Notes under the pieces: generated by a model
What the model saw: the letters and a program-made list of their open reading frames with translations, nothing else
The model's database searches: none
Told to the model about the DNA's origin: nothing
Shown: in pieces, positions 28,606-37,610 of the stretch
Numbering within the stretch: position 1 is the stretch's first letter
How the letters are laid out: every line of letters starts with the position of its first letter
From: SAR324 cluster bacterium
GTDB lineage: Bacteria > SAR324 > XYD2-FULL-50-16 > JAERRU01
Direction: 5' to 3'
DNA: 61,738 nt
Assembly: GCA_016735295.1 (NCBI GenBank)
Contig: JAERRU010000007.1
Span: forward strand, 1-61,738
Translations under genes and position numbers: made by a program

Positions 28606-28707
28606 TATCAGACTATCACGCCTTCTGCAATAACACGCACCGTGTCACGCTAGGTGAACCACTACCACGCACAGGCACCAAAACCAACACCGGTAAAATG
28701 GATTAAT

Positions 28708-29676
28708 TTAATTTAACGAGAAGTTACGCACTTGGTTTATATGCTCTTTCCCCATAGTCAAAGCGAGGAGCCTATCTATGCCTAGTGCTACTCCAGCAGT
28801 GGGAGAAAGTTCATTTTTCATTTCTTGTAAAAAATCATCATCAATAGGCCAAAGCAAGAATTTTTTTTGTTTTCTTACCTCATTTGCCTTAAGCAAAGAT
28901 TTAGTAATCTTCAGGTGACTGGTTAGCTCTAAAAATCCATTACTAATTTCTATTCCATGGTAATATGCTTCAAATCTAGCCGCAGTCATATCATCTTTAT
29001 TTGGTTTAGCTAGCGTTCCGGGTTCAATCAAAAAATCATATAGTATGATAGGTAAATTTTTACCTAGCTTAGGTTGAATATAAAAACTCATTAAATAATC
29101 AAGCTTCTCATGGAAATCTAGAGCAGGCACCTTAGCTGATTTATCTATTTGAGTTATCTTATCAGATAATTGGATGTTTACTTTACCCCGATCCTTTCCT
29201 AAAATATCAATATCAATAAATTCTTTAAAGCAGTTAGCAAAAGACATAAATTCAACTTTACTTACCTCCAAAGTGAATTTTAAAAAATCGGCTGTTTCTT
29301 GCATAATTTTTTGATAGCTATAAGCGGGGGCGTACCATTCTAGCATAGTAAATTCAGGACTATGCATTTTTCCTTTTTCAAATCTACGAAAAACTGAACC
29401 TATCTGGTAAATGGCCCCACTTCCATTTAATAATAGCCGTTTCATGTAGTATTCAGGGGAGGTTACCAAAAAATAGGGATTATTCTGAGAAAAAGGATAA
29501 GCACATATAGGATCAATATAAACTTCGCTAGCAGGGTAACGAGTTAAGCAAGGGGTATCTACTTCTAGATAGCCTAAGGCATCAAAAAAATGGCGAACTC
29601 TTTTAATGAACCAGCTACGTTTTTTTAATAGCTTAACTCGCTCGCTTGCAGTTGGAGTAGATGTGTGAATCACCAA
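28708..29676 (-). CDS. epmA: EF-P lysine ligase EpmA (PoxA/GenX, class II LysRS-like)
   Basis: A 322-residue protein made only of a class II lysyl-tRNA synthetase catalytic core, without the anticodon-binding domain. Motif 1 is around GYLEVDTPCLTRYP, motif 2 around FRRFEKGKMHSPEFTMLEWY, and motif 3 GVALGIDRLLAL. EpmA attaches lysine (ideally beta-lysine) to the conserved Lys of EF-P. It begins with TTG or GTG, directly after efp on the same strand, which supports the assignment over a free LysRS. epmB is not in the window. Confidence 0.92.
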   Translation of the reverse strand: MVIHTSTPTASERVKLLKKRSWFIKRVRHFFDALGYLEVDTPCLTRYPASEVYIDPICAYPFSQNNPYFLVTSPEYYMKRLLLNGSGAIYQIGSVFRRFEKGKMHSPEFTMLEWYAPAYSYQKIMQETADFLKFTLEVSKVEFMSFANCFKEFIDIDILGKDRGKVNIQLSDKITQIDKSAKVPALDFHEKLDYLMSFYIQPKLGKNLPIILYDFLIEPGTLAKPNKDDMTAARFEAYYHGIEISNGFLELTSHLKITKSLLKANEVRKQKKFLLWPIDDDFLQEMKNELSPTAGVALGIDRLLALTMGKEHINQVRNFSLN

Positions 29677-29720
29677 ATAAGTAATCTAGTTAGTATATGC
29701 TTTTAACGATATATTTTTGC

Positions 29721-30284
29721 CTATTTGATCCGATCGACATATAACCCGGTCCTAGTATCAACTCGCACTTTATCCCCTTCTTTAACAAATAAAGGAACTT
29801 GGATCACCGCACTAGTTTGCAATGTAGCTGGCTTGGTGGCGTTAGTCACTGTATCTCCCTTGCCTCCTGGCTCACAATGTTCCACAACTAACACACTAAA
29901 ATTAGGTAAAGCAATGGCAATCGGCCGGCCGTTAAATAGAGTAACAGCTGTTTGCATCCCATCAGTTAGCCAGCGCCACGATGAATCAGATAATTTTTCT
30001 TTGGTGATTTCATGTTGCTCGTAGGATTTATTATCCATAAAATGATAGACATCATTGGTATTATACAAAAATTGCATATCTAGCTCAATGATATCAGCCG
30101 GAGGCAACTTTTCGCCCGATTTAAAAGTACGGCTTAACACATTGCCCGTTAGCATGTTTCGCATTTTAACTCTAGTAAATGCCTGACCTTTACCAGGGCG
30201 GACAAATTCCACTTCTAGCATCATATAAGGCACACTATCTATTTCTACTCTCAGCCCTTTTTTAAAGGAATTCGTTTCGTGCAT
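29721..30284 (-). CDS. efp: Translation elongation factor P
   Basis: A 187-residue EF-P with three beta domains. The loop that receives modification reads VRPGKGQA with Lys at residue 32, the lysine type matching EpmA downstream. The C-terminal GDKVRVDTRTGLYVDR motif is standard. EF-P relieves ribosome stalling at proline runs. It sits between leuD and epmA with short gaps, so leuC-leuD-efp-epmA may form one transcript. Confidence 0.97.
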   Translation of the reverse strand: MHETNSFKKGLRVEIDSVPYMMLEVEFVRPGKGQAFTRVKMRNMLTGNVLSRTFKSGEKLPPADIIELDMQFLYNTNDVYHFMDNKSYEQHEITKEKLSDSSWRWLTDGMQTAVTLFNGRPIAIALPNFSVLVVEHCEPGGKGDTVTNATKPATLQTSAVIQVPLFVKEGDKVRVDTRTGLYVDRIK

Positions 30285-30305
30285 AATTTTATAAAATAAG
30301 CAAAT

Positions 30306-30920
30306 TTAGTTTAACCACAACCAAGGTAAATCCACCTTTTGTCTATTTTCAAAAGTGCTTATCTTATCCTTGAATTGTAATGTCCATTTAATATCGTCTA
30401 GTCCTTTAAGCAAAAATTCTTTTTGACGAGCCTCTATGTTAAATTTACTAATCACCCCATCAGCATCTGATAGGCTTTGCTGCTCTAAATTTATCATAAA
30501 TTCAACGCTTGCCGGCCGCTTTGCTTGGGCGAATAATTTTTCTAAAAGTTCTTCTTTCACTACAATGGGTAAAATTCCATTTTTATAACAATTATTAGAA
30601 AAAATATCAGCAAAACTAGTAGAAATTATAACCCTAATTCCATAATCCAACAAAGCCCAAGGGGCATGCTCTCGAGATGATCCACACCCAAAATTATCTC
30701 CTGCCACCAAAATACTTGCCCCTTGGTGTTTAGGTTTATTTAGTATAAAATCAGGATTTAATCCTCCATCTTCTAAAAAACGCCAATCAAAAAAAAGATA
30801 TTTGCCAAACCCAATTTTGCTAAGTTTCTTTAAAAATTGCTTAGGAATAATCTGGTCAGTATCAATATTAACCCGCTCCATAGCAACTACGCTACCTTGA
30901 TGTTTAATAAATGGTTCCAT
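30306..30920 (-). CDS. leuD: 3-isopropylmalate dehydratase small subunit
   Basis: A 204-residue LeuD. It has VNIDTDQIIPKQFLK, the GCGSSREHAPWAL motif and FKNNCYKNG-like residues typical of the small subunit of isopropylmalate isomerase. With LeuC it converts 2- to 3-isopropylmalate in leucine synthesis. It starts 24 bp after leuC ends. Confidence 0.97.
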   Translation of the reverse strand: MEPFIKHQGSVVAMERVNIDTDQIIPKQFLKKLSKIGFGKYLFFDWRFLEDGGLNPDFILNKPKHQGASILVAGDNFGCGSSREHAPWALLDYGIRVIISTSFADIFSNNCYKNGILPIVVKEELLEKLFAQAKRPASVEFMINLEQQSLSDADGVISKFNIEARQKEFLLKGLDDIKWTLQFKDKISTFENRQKVDLPWLWLN

Positions 30921-30944
30921 TAGTATAATATTAAGTTAATAAAA

Positions 30945-32342
30945 TTAAATATCATTAACGCTAGCAATATGCCCGCATATAGCAGAAGCCGCCGCCACTG
31001 CAGGTGATACAAGATGGGTGCGTCCGCCCTTACCTTGCCGACCTTCAAAATTTCTGTTAGATGTAGAAGCACACCGCTGACCCGCTTGTAAAATATCTTC
31101 ATTCATCCCCAAACACATAGAACAGCCCGCCTCTCTCCACTCAAAACCGGCAGCCAAAAAAATATCGGCTAATCCTTCTTTTTCAGCCATTTTTTTGATA
31201 CTTCCCGAGCCTGGAACAATCATCGCCTCTAATTTAGGACATACTTTACGACCTTTGACGATATTAGCGACTATTCGTAAATCTTCTAACCTAGCGTTAG
31301 TGCAAGAACCGATAAACACTCGATCTAACATTAAATCTTTCATCTTTTCTCCCCCTTTTAAGCCCATATAATCAAGAGCTTTTTGGCAAGCGTCCTGCTG
31401 GTTTCGCCCGCTAAAATCGGTAATTTCAGGAACGTAACCATCTACCTCAACCACCTGGCTAGGTGTTGTGCCCCATGTAATATGCGGAGATATGCGGCTA
31501 GTATCAATAGTAACTACTTTATCAAAGTTAGCGTCTTTATCAGTAACTAATTCTTTCCAGTGGAGTAAAGCCTTATCCCAATTACTTCCTTGCGGTGAGT
31601 AACGGCGAGATTTAAGAAAAGCAAACGTTTTTTCATCAGGAGCAATAATTCCTGCCCTAGCCCCACCTTCGATCGACATATTGCAAATAGTCATACGCCC
31701 TTCAATTGATAGCTCCCTAATGGCTTGTCCAGTATATTCTAATACATAATTAGTGCCTCCTGCAGTGCCGATTTCTCCAATTAATTTTAAAATCATATCC
31801 TTGGCATAAGAATGCTCTTTTAGCGATCCTGTGAACTCAATTTTCATAGTCCTAGCTTTGCTCTGCACTAAAGATTGAGTGGCGAGAACTTGCTCTACTT
31901 CAGAGGTACCAATGCCAAACGCCAAAGAACCAAAAGCTCCGTGAGTTGACGTGTGGGAATCCCCACACACTATTGTCATACCAGGTTGAGTTAATCCTTG
32001 CTCTGGAGCTATTACGTGAACTATTCCTTGGTGGGGAGAATTTAAATCAAAGAGCTTTATGCCAAAATCAGAACAATTTTTAGCTAGAGTTTCAACTTGG
32101 AGCTGGGCTATCCTATCTGCAAAAGGGAGATGGCGATTTTGGGTAGGTATGGAATGATCCATAGTGGCGAAGTTCTTATTAGGGCAGCGCACTTGGCGGT
32201 TATTAGTTCTTAATCCTTCAAATGCTTGAGGGCTAGTTACCTCATGAATCATTTGTAAATCTATGTAAAGCAAAGCTGAATCGTCGGACAACTCTTCAAC
32301 CACATGCTTTTCCCATATTTTTTGATATAAGGTTTTGCCCAT
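30945..32342 (-). CDS. leuC: 3-isopropylmalate dehydratase large subunit
   Basis: A 465-residue aconitase-family protein. It has VCGDSHTSTHGAFGSLAFGIG, VFIGSCTNARLEDLR with the first iron-sulfur Cys, and AGCSMCLGMN with the other two Cys ligands. Length is standard for LeuC. First gene of the run leuC-leuD-efp-epmA; leuB is not present in the window, and leuA is 4 kb away on the same strand but separated by ltaE and the non-coding island. Confidence 0.98.
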   Translation of the reverse strand: MGKTLYQKIWEKHVVEELSDDSALLYIDLQMIHEVTSPQAFEGLRTNNRQVRCPNKNFATMDHSIPTQNRHLPFADRIAQLQVETLAKNCSDFGIKLFDLNSPHQGIVHVIAPEQGLTQPGMTIVCGDSHTSTHGAFGSLAFGIGTSEVEQVLATQSLVQSKARTMKIEFTGSLKEHSYAKDMILKLIGEIGTAGGTNYVLEYTGQAIRELSIEGRMTICNMSIEGGARAGIIAPDEKTFAFLKSRRYSPQGSNWDKALLHWKELVTDKDANFDKVVTIDTSRISPHITWGTTPSQVVEVDGYVPEITDFSGRNQQDACQKALDYMGLKGGEKMKDLMLDRVFIGSCTNARLEDLRIVANIVKGRKVCPKLEAMIVPGSGSIKKMAEKEGLADIFLAAGFEWREAGCSMCLGMNEDILQAGQRCASTSNRNFEGRQGKGGRTHLVSPAVAAASAICGHIASVNDI

Positions 32343-32521
32343 AATATATAGATTGATAAAAACAGTTATGATAAATAATATACTACTATAGTTTCAATAT
32401 TATTAGTTCTATTAACTATATTTGTAAATCAATAAATATTTAAATTACCAAATCGACTAACTATAAATATCAATCCAGTAAGGTAGATATTACCGTAAAA
32501 AGTTAATTATTTTTTATTTTC

Positions 32522-33073
32522 ATGGTGGGCAACTATTATAAATGTGGTGATTGGCAAAAGTTTGTATCGCTATCTGATCCACAGCTATCCTCTAAATGTA
32601 TATTAATCTATACAAAGGGCTCGGGCAAAGGAGGGCAAAAACGAAATAAAACTTCTAATCGTGTGCAGGTAAAATTTTTCCATCTTAGTACATCTGAAGA
32701 AGCTAGCCGATATTTATCTTTAAATATAACCAAAGCCTTAAGAAAATTACGCTTCAAGATAAGTTTAGATATTATACCTAACTATAATTTACGACCCTTA
32801 CCCTCTTTATTGTTAAGTAGTAAATATAAAAAAATTAATCTACATAGCCTGCGTGAAAACAAGCCCGATTATCCATTATTTTGTGGTTGGCTCTTAGATT
32901 CTTTTATCGCTCAAGGAGGAGACTGGAAATTACTATCTAAAAAATTAACGATTAGTAATAGCCAAATGACTAGCTGGTTTGCCGCTAACGCGCTAGTTAA
33001 AGAAAAATTTTTGCAAGTTAGGCAAAGCATCAAAAATCCCACTACTGCCCTAGACAAGGAGGATATCACTTAG
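32522..33073 (+). CDS. Class I release-factor-like protein (GGQ domain only)
   Basis: A 183-residue protein with the RF-1 catalytic-domain signature near residues 33-50: GSGKGGQKRNKTSNRVQ, where GGQ is the peptidyl-tRNA hydrolysis motif. No codon-recognition domain is present. The C-terminal 60 residues are helical (LLDSFIAQGGDWKLLSKKL). It resembles the RF-like or ArfB-related proteins thought to rescue stalled ribosomes, but the extra C-terminal part separates it from ArfB. No ribosome site is seen before the ATG. Its last bases overlap the convergent hydrolase gene by eight. Confidence 0.75.
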   Translation: MVGNYYKCGDWQKFVSLSDPQLSSKCILIYTKGSGKGGQKRNKTSNRVQVKFFHLSTSEEASRYLSLNITKALRKLRFKISLDIIPNYNLRPLPSLLLSSKYKKINLHSLRENKPDYPLFCGWLLDSFIAQGGDWKLLSKKLTISNSQMTSWFAANALVKEKFLQVRQSIKNPTTALDKEDIT

Positions 33074-33746
33074 AAAACGCAACAATTTTATTTAATAAAA
33101 TATCCTCCATACTAAGCCCCTTTTGTGGATAACGCATGAGGCCATAAAAATTATCGTGATAGATAGATTTATCCCCCGCTTTTATCATAGTAGAGCAATT
33201 TTTAGCGGCAAACTTAGTTAATTTTTTATGATTCCTCCAGGCTCCACCCACCAAGGCCACAAAATTACTCTTTAAAAAAATTAGCGAGCTAGGCCACACC
33301 ATTTCCCATTGATTGATATTAGATTTTTTAGTAATCATATTGCTAGATAATAACCAATTCTTTAAAAAACTGCTCCTCCCTGCTCCGACTGGATCAATAG
33401 TAATCAATAAATCAATAATTTGCTGGCTCTCTTTGCTGGCCCTGTAAGCTAAAGAAGCTCCATAGCTATGGCCTACTATCGCCACAAAAATTTGTTTAGT
33501 GGTATTTTGTTTATTGAGTGCAGCTAGCTTGAGTAATAATGATTTTTTTTCTAAGTAGGAAAAGTAATTAACCTGATAGTGATTATTTAATTTAAGAGCC
33601 GCTAATTTTTGCTGAAAATGATTAACATAATCACCTACGATATTGGTCGGCCCCCACCCCAAGATAGGAAATTTTTTGATAATCGCAAACCTCTCTTTAT
33701 CACCGGCACCGCCGACGAAAAAAATATGAATTTCTTTTTTCACCAA
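33066..33746 (-). CDS. Alpha/beta hydrolase, unknown substrate
   Basis: A 226-residue protein with the nucleophile elbow GHSYGAS, an aspartate in TIDPVGAG and a candidate His in YHDNFYGLM, which together fit a Ser-Asp-His lipase or esterase. An N-terminal FFVGGAGDK segment could supply the oxyanion hole. No signal peptide. Ends inside the 3' end of the release-factor-like gene. Substrate unknown. Confidence 0.7.
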   Translation of the reverse strand: MVKKEIHIFFVGGAGDKERFAIIKKFPILGWGPTNIVGDYVNHFQQKLAALKLNNHYQVNYFSYLEKKSLLLKLAALNKQNTTKQIFVAIVGHSYGASLAYRASKESQQIIDLLITIDPVGAGRSSFLKNWLLSSNMITKKSNINQWEMVWPSSLIFLKSNFVALVGGAWRNHKKLTKFAAKNCSTMIKAGDKSIYHDNFYGLMRYPQKGLSMEDILLNKIVAFSK

Positions 33747-33776
33747 ACGTAATGTATCTAAAAGACCAATTATCTT

Positions 33777-34952
33777 TTAAGGCTTAAGTATATGCTCTAC
33801 TAAATTAACCCAGTAGCCTATCCCATGAAGTGAGCTATTATCGTTAAAGTCGTATTTAGCGGTATGCAAATCGTTGCCGCCCTTTTCCCCAAATTTGCCG
33901 TTCCCTAAAAAAATGTAACAACCAGGCTTTTTTTGTAACATAAAAGCAAAATCCTCTCCTCCCAAGCTAGGAGCCATATTTCGGCTAACCTCTTTTACGG
34001 TTTTTTTAGCTACTAGCTCCGCTATATCAGTTTCTTTTTTAGTGTTAACCAAGGTTGGGTAACGCACAGGCAACAAAGAAAATTCTATCCTAGCCTCAAA
34101 TGCTTGAGCGATTGAATTAGCTATTTTTTCAATTCTATTAAGCAGGGTTAATCTAGTATTTTCGTCTAAGGCTCGCACAGTGCCCGATAAAATTGCTATA
34201 TCAGGAATAATATTAAAAGCAGTGCCAGCTTTAACTTTACTAACAGTTATCACCCCTGAATCAGTAGGGGCAATATTTCTTGATATTATTGATTGCAAAG
34301 CAGTAACAATGTGGCTAGCTACTAAAATAGGGTCAACCGTAACGTGAGGTTTAGCAGCGTGCCCGCCAGAGCCGATCACCTTTATTTCAAACATATCAGC
34401 CGAAGCCATCATTGTGCCAGACATTAAATTAATTGTGCCCACTGCCACTCCTGGGGTGTTGTGCATTCCCCACACTGATTGAGCGGGATATTTATCAAAT
34501 AAACCCTCTTTCATCATTTTATCCGCTCCCGCTCCTCCTTCTTCAGCTGGTTGAAAAATAAAATAAACCTCGCCAGAAAAATTCTTCTGTAAAGATAAAT
34601 ATTTAGCCGCCGCTAATAGCATAGAAGTGTGTCCATCATGCCCACAAGCGTGCATTTTTCCAGCAAATTTGGATTTATAGCTAAAAGAATTTTCTTCGGT
34701 TATGTTTAAGGCGTCAATATCAGCTCGCAGGGCAATCTTTTTTTTAGTAGAATTTCCCGCCTTTAACCGGCCTACTACCCCAGTTTTGGCTATATTTGAC
34801 TCATAATCAATGCCAAAGTCAGTTAATTTATTTATAATAAAATTGCTAGCAAATTCCTCTTCATAGCAGGTTTGCGGGTGCTGATGTAAAATCTTACGCC
34901 AAGTGATTGATTCTTTATGTATTTCGGCTAATAAATTATTTTTTTTGATCAT
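33777..34952 (-). CDS. M20-family amidohydrolase (hippurate/IAA-amino-acid hydrolase type)
   Basis: About 391 residues from the internal Met of MIKKNNLL; an upstream Met at 34997 would overlap the membrane gene by 41 bp. Metal-binding motifs are HACGHDGHTSML, FIFQPAEEGGAGA, and a late His. The dimerisation domain lies around 185-300. Family members hydrolyse N-acyl amino acids or act as carboxypeptidases. It begins five bases after the membrane-protein gene ends, so the two are likely co-transcribed. Confidence 0.9.
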   Translation of the reverse strand: MIKKNNLLAEIHKESITWRKILHQHPQTCYEEEFASNFIINKLTDFGIDYESNIAKTGVVGRLKAGNSTKKKIALRADIDALNITEENSFSYKSKFAGKMHACGHDGHTSMLLAAAKYLSLQKNFSGEVYFIFQPAEEGGAGADKMMKEGLFDKYPAQSVWGMHNTPGVAVGTINLMSGTMMASADMFEIKVIGSGGHAAKPHVTVDPILVASHIVTALQSIISRNIAPTDSGVITVSKVKAGTAFNIIPDIAILSGTVRALDENTRLTLLNRIEKIANSIAQAFEARIEFSLLPVRYPTLVNTKKETDIAELVAKKTVKEVSRNMAPSLGGEDFAFMLQKKPGCYIFLGNGKFGEKGGNDLHTAKYDFNDNSSLHGIGYWVNLVEHILKP

Positions 34953-34956
34953 AAAA

Positions 34957-35721
34957 TTAAAATCTAGGAGGAGTGGTGTTAACCTGTTCAAATTCATCGC
35001 TATCGTCGTTATCTTCGCTTAACCTGTCACTAGGGTTTATTTCTTTAGTAGCAGCTTCCTTTTCATCATCAAAAAAGTCAGTACTCACTAAAAAATATGT
35101 GCTCATTGAATAAGAGAGGGCACTAATAAATATCAAAGCTACATCGTAAATGGTGGTGTAAATGTATACCTCTAATATGGTAACCCAAATAAAACTTTCT
35201 AAAAGAAATGCTATTCTAGAACCAGGGATGCCTTTTAGCCACCTACTTTTTATATAGTTAACCGCAAAACCTATCAAAAATGCCAAAATTATCCCAAATA
35301 CAAGAGGAAGAACCACCTCAACTAACCGCAAGTTGCCTGAGCAAATGATGAACGAATTATTAGCGGTCATATGCTGAGCATTGGAGATGCAATTAGATGT
35401 TCCTTTTAGCCATTCAGAAAGCTTAATTAACCTTCCTATAGAGATTTCTATGCTATTTAAAAATAATACTACGAATATAGATAATCCCGCTAGCCCAAGG
35501 CGTAAAAGGCGTTCTTTTTTGTGGGGCTCAGCAAGACATTTAAAAATTAATATCAGCAATGACGCTGCGATAGCGGCCATAGTTAAGCTGATTAATGACG
35601 CTCTAAAATCAATTCTACCCAGTTTGAAGGGCATAATGGCATAGTCAAAATAATAACCAGCACCAGCTACCCCAGCGACGATTAAACTTACTATGGCGAT
35701 GATAATTAATTTGATTTTCAT
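34957..35721 (-). CDS. Unknown integral membrane protein
   Basis: A 254-residue protein with about six hydrophobic segments (near 5-27, 40-62, 73-92, 131-153, 168-190, 192-212) and an acidic C-terminal tail of about 40 residues (SEDNDDSDEFEQ). Two cysteines in the loop after the third helix could be disulfide-bonded. I recognise no family. It is co-directional with and five bases before the M20 amidohydrolase, which is the only clue to its role. Confidence 0.7.
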   Translation of the reverse strand: MKIKLIIIAIVSLIVAGVAGAGYYFDYAIMPFKLGRIDFRASLISLTMAAIAASLLILIFKCLAEPHKKERLLRLGLAGLSIFVVLFLNSIEISIGRLIKLSEWLKGTSNCISNAQHMTANNSFIICSGNLRLVEVVLPLVFGIILAFLIGFAVNYIKSRWLKGIPGSRIAFLLESFIWVTILEVYIYTTIYDVALIFISALSYSMSTYFLVSTDFFDDEKEAATKEINPSDRLSEDNDDSDEFEQVNTTPPRF

Positions 35722-35925
35722 AATTTTATTTTGTATATTATATTGTAGTATTTCTAGTTATGCTTGGTCGAATATTAGCAAAAATTAATTATAAGTTCAA
35801 GCACGCATATTACAAGCGTGATGCCGAATGAATATTTGCCTAAAGAAAAATTTACTGATGTTAATAGTTAAAACCATAATTTGACTTTACTTATGTTTAT
35901 TCATCTTTAAGAGCCCGCTACTGCT

Positions 35926-36216
35926 ATGGAAATAAAAATATCATCACAAAAGTTTGAGCTCACCGAAGCACTAAAACAACACATCAACAAAAAAATTAGT
36001 AAATTAGATCGTTACGAATCTTTTTTTACTCTGGCTGAAGTGCACATAGAAGTTGAAAAATATCGAAATATCGCCCGCATCTTAATTAAAGGAGGAGGGG
36101 GAGAACAGATATTTAGCGAGGTGATTGATAAAGATAGTATGTATAAAGCGATTGACTTATGTGCTCAAAAAATTGAAAAACAAATCATTCAAAGTAAGAA
36201 ACATCCCAACAAGTAA
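35926..36216 (+). CDS. hpf: Ribosome hibernation promoting factor (short HPF/RaiA family)
   Basis: A 96-residue protein of the HPF/YfiA fold: SQKFELTEALKQHINKKISKLDRY at the start and DMYKAID-type helix at the end (KDSMYKAIDLCAQKIEKQI). These proteins bind the 30S decoding region and dimerise or inactivate ribosomes in starvation. It is the short form without the C-terminal dimerisation domain. Not flanked by rpoN or ptsN as in many proteobacteria; flgI follows after a 160-bp gap. Confidence 0.9.
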   Translation: MEIKISSQKFELTEALKQHINKKISKLDRYESFFTLAEVHIEVEKYRNIARILIKGGGGEQIFSEVIDKDSMYKAIDLCAQKIEKQIIQSKKHPNK

Positions 36217-36240
36217 AATTGCTAAAGATTAAATGTAAGC

Positions 36241-36284
36241 TAAATTAAGTTAAATTAAGTTAAATTAAGTTAAATTACATTAAA
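36241..36284. repeat. 10-bp tandem repeat upstream of flgI
   Basis: TAAATTAAGT is repeated exactly three times, with a fourth imperfect copy, between hpf and flgI. Repeat number could vary by slippage. Confidence 0.9.
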
Positions 36285-36304
36285 GCTAACAGATTAAGTT
36301 AAAT

Positions 36305-36319
36305 TGCATAAAATATGCA
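36305..36319. promoter_or_regulatory. Inverted repeat TGCATA-AAA-TATGCA upstream of flgI
   Basis: A six-base perfect inverted repeat around AAA lies about 60 bp before the flgI start. It could be an operator or a small RNA hairpin. No bound regulator is known, and in such AT-rich sequence it could be chance. Confidence 0.25.
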
Positions 36320-36378
36320 TCTTGCAATATTAGTTTTATTGTAATTAAGCATAAAACATTAACTTAATATTTTACTTT

Positions 36379-37587
36379 ATGTGGCGTTTTTTAGCGGTAA
36401 CAATAGCCCTAGTTTTGGGTAGTGGAGCGATTTTAAGCCTTAATGCAGTTAGGATAAAAGATATATCCTTTTTGAGAGGCGGGCAATCCAATCAATTAAT
36501 TGGCTTTAGCTTGGTGATTGGCTTAAATGGCACAGGTGATTCACCTCAATCTTTATCTAGCCGTATGCCGCTAGTTAATGCTTTGGATAGATTGGGCGTG
36601 GTAGTAGCCCCTGAAGATATTAGAGGTAGAAGCGTTGCCGCAGTGATTATCACAGCAACTTTGCCTCCTTACGCTAAGCAAGGAAAAAGAATTGATGTGG
36701 TGGTTAGTGCAATTGGCGATGCGATAACTTTAAAGGGGGGAGTGCTGGCAATGACACCTTTAAGGGCTGCTAATAGCGAGATTTACGCTATTTCTCAAGG
36801 ATTAATTACTGATATTCCTAGTGGAATAGAGCTACCGGCTAGTTTTGAATTAACTGGCAATCAACCCTTGGAGCGAGACCCTAAACAAAATTATTTACCT
36901 ACAGTGGGGCGAGTGGTTAATGGGGCATTAATTGAAAAATCTTTAGATTTTGACCTTAACTTACGGACTAAGCTTTCTTTAAACTTAATTGAGCCTGATT
37001 TTACCACTGCTTACCGCGTATCACAGGCGATAAATCGAACATTTGGCGATAACACTGCTAGAGCAGAAGATGCTGGAGCGGTTTCTATTTCTGTGCCTCA
37101 GACATATCTTAACCAAGTGGTGGAATTAATATCTAAAATAGAAAATTTAGAGGTGCTAGACGATAAAATCGCTAAAGTTATTATTGATGAAAAAACCGGT
37201 ATAGTGGTGATAGGAGAGAATGTAATAATTGATCCAGTAGCGATTTCTTATAAGGATTTAAATTTATTAATCAGAGAACAAGGAGTATTTCCTAATACCG
37301 CCTATAGCCCTAGAGCACTTAAAGATTCATTAGATACTAGCCCTTTAGTTGATCCAAATCAAAACCAAGCTCAATTGCCTGGTGGGGCTGATCAAATAGT
37401 TGATAAATCAATTTTACCTCTTTCTGAGCAAGAGAAAAATAATTTACTAGTCTTTTCTGGTGGAGTGAATCTTAAAGAAATAGTAAGCGGTTTAAATGTG
37501 ATCGGGGTTACCAACCAGGAGTTGATTGATATTTTAAAAAATATCAAAGCCGCTGGAGCGATGAAAGCGGAGCTTGTTTTTAGATAA
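36379..37587 (+). CDS. flgI: Flagellar P-ring protein FlgI
   Basis: A 402-residue FlgI with a cleavable signal peptide of about 22 residues ending at LSLNAVRIKD. The family signature is clear: RIKDISFLRGGQSNQLIGFSL, then GLNGTGDS, and near the end VSGLNVIGVTNQELIDILKNIKAAGA. It forms the periplasmic ring around the flagellar rod. A gap-like insertion of Pro/Gln/Asn around 330-350 is the variable region. First gene of the flgI-flgJ-flgM-flgN run. Confidence 0.97.
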   Translation: MWRFLAVTIALVLGSGAILSLNAVRIKDISFLRGGQSNQLIGFSLVIGLNGTGDSPQSLSSRMPLVNALDRLGVVVAPEDIRGRSVAAVIITATLPPYAKQGKRIDVVVSAIGDAITLKGGVLAMTPLRAANSEIYAISQGLITDIPSGIELPASFELTGNQPLERDPKQNYLPTVGRVVNGALIEKSLDFDLNLRTKLSLNLIEPDFTTAYRVSQAINRTFGDNTARAEDAGAVSISVPQTYLNQVVELISKIENLEVLDDKIAKVIIDEKTGIVVIGENVIIDPVAISYKDLNLLIREQGVFPNTAYSPRALKDSLDTSPLVDPNQNQAQLPGGADQIVDKSILPLSEQEKNNLLVFSGGVNLKEIVSGLNVIGVTNQELIDILKNIKAAGAMKAELVFR

Positions 37588-37610
37588 TATTTTTAGTTGA
37601 TGGTAGGCCA

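Larger units (their letters stand above)
27984..28707. other. 724-bp gene-free island, GC-rich in its centre
   Basis: No credible ORF. Bases 28381-28500 are 58 percent G+C (70 of 120 counted), against about one-third in the flanking genes, and the minus strand is G-rich. Hairpin-forming strings include GCTTG/CAAGC at 28281-28301, CTCAC/GTGAG at 28301-28316 and a perfect 14-bp palindrome CCTACTTAAGTAGG at 28345-28358. Together with the rRNA-like segments listed separately, it looks like a structured RNA locus or the remains of one. Confidence 0.6.
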
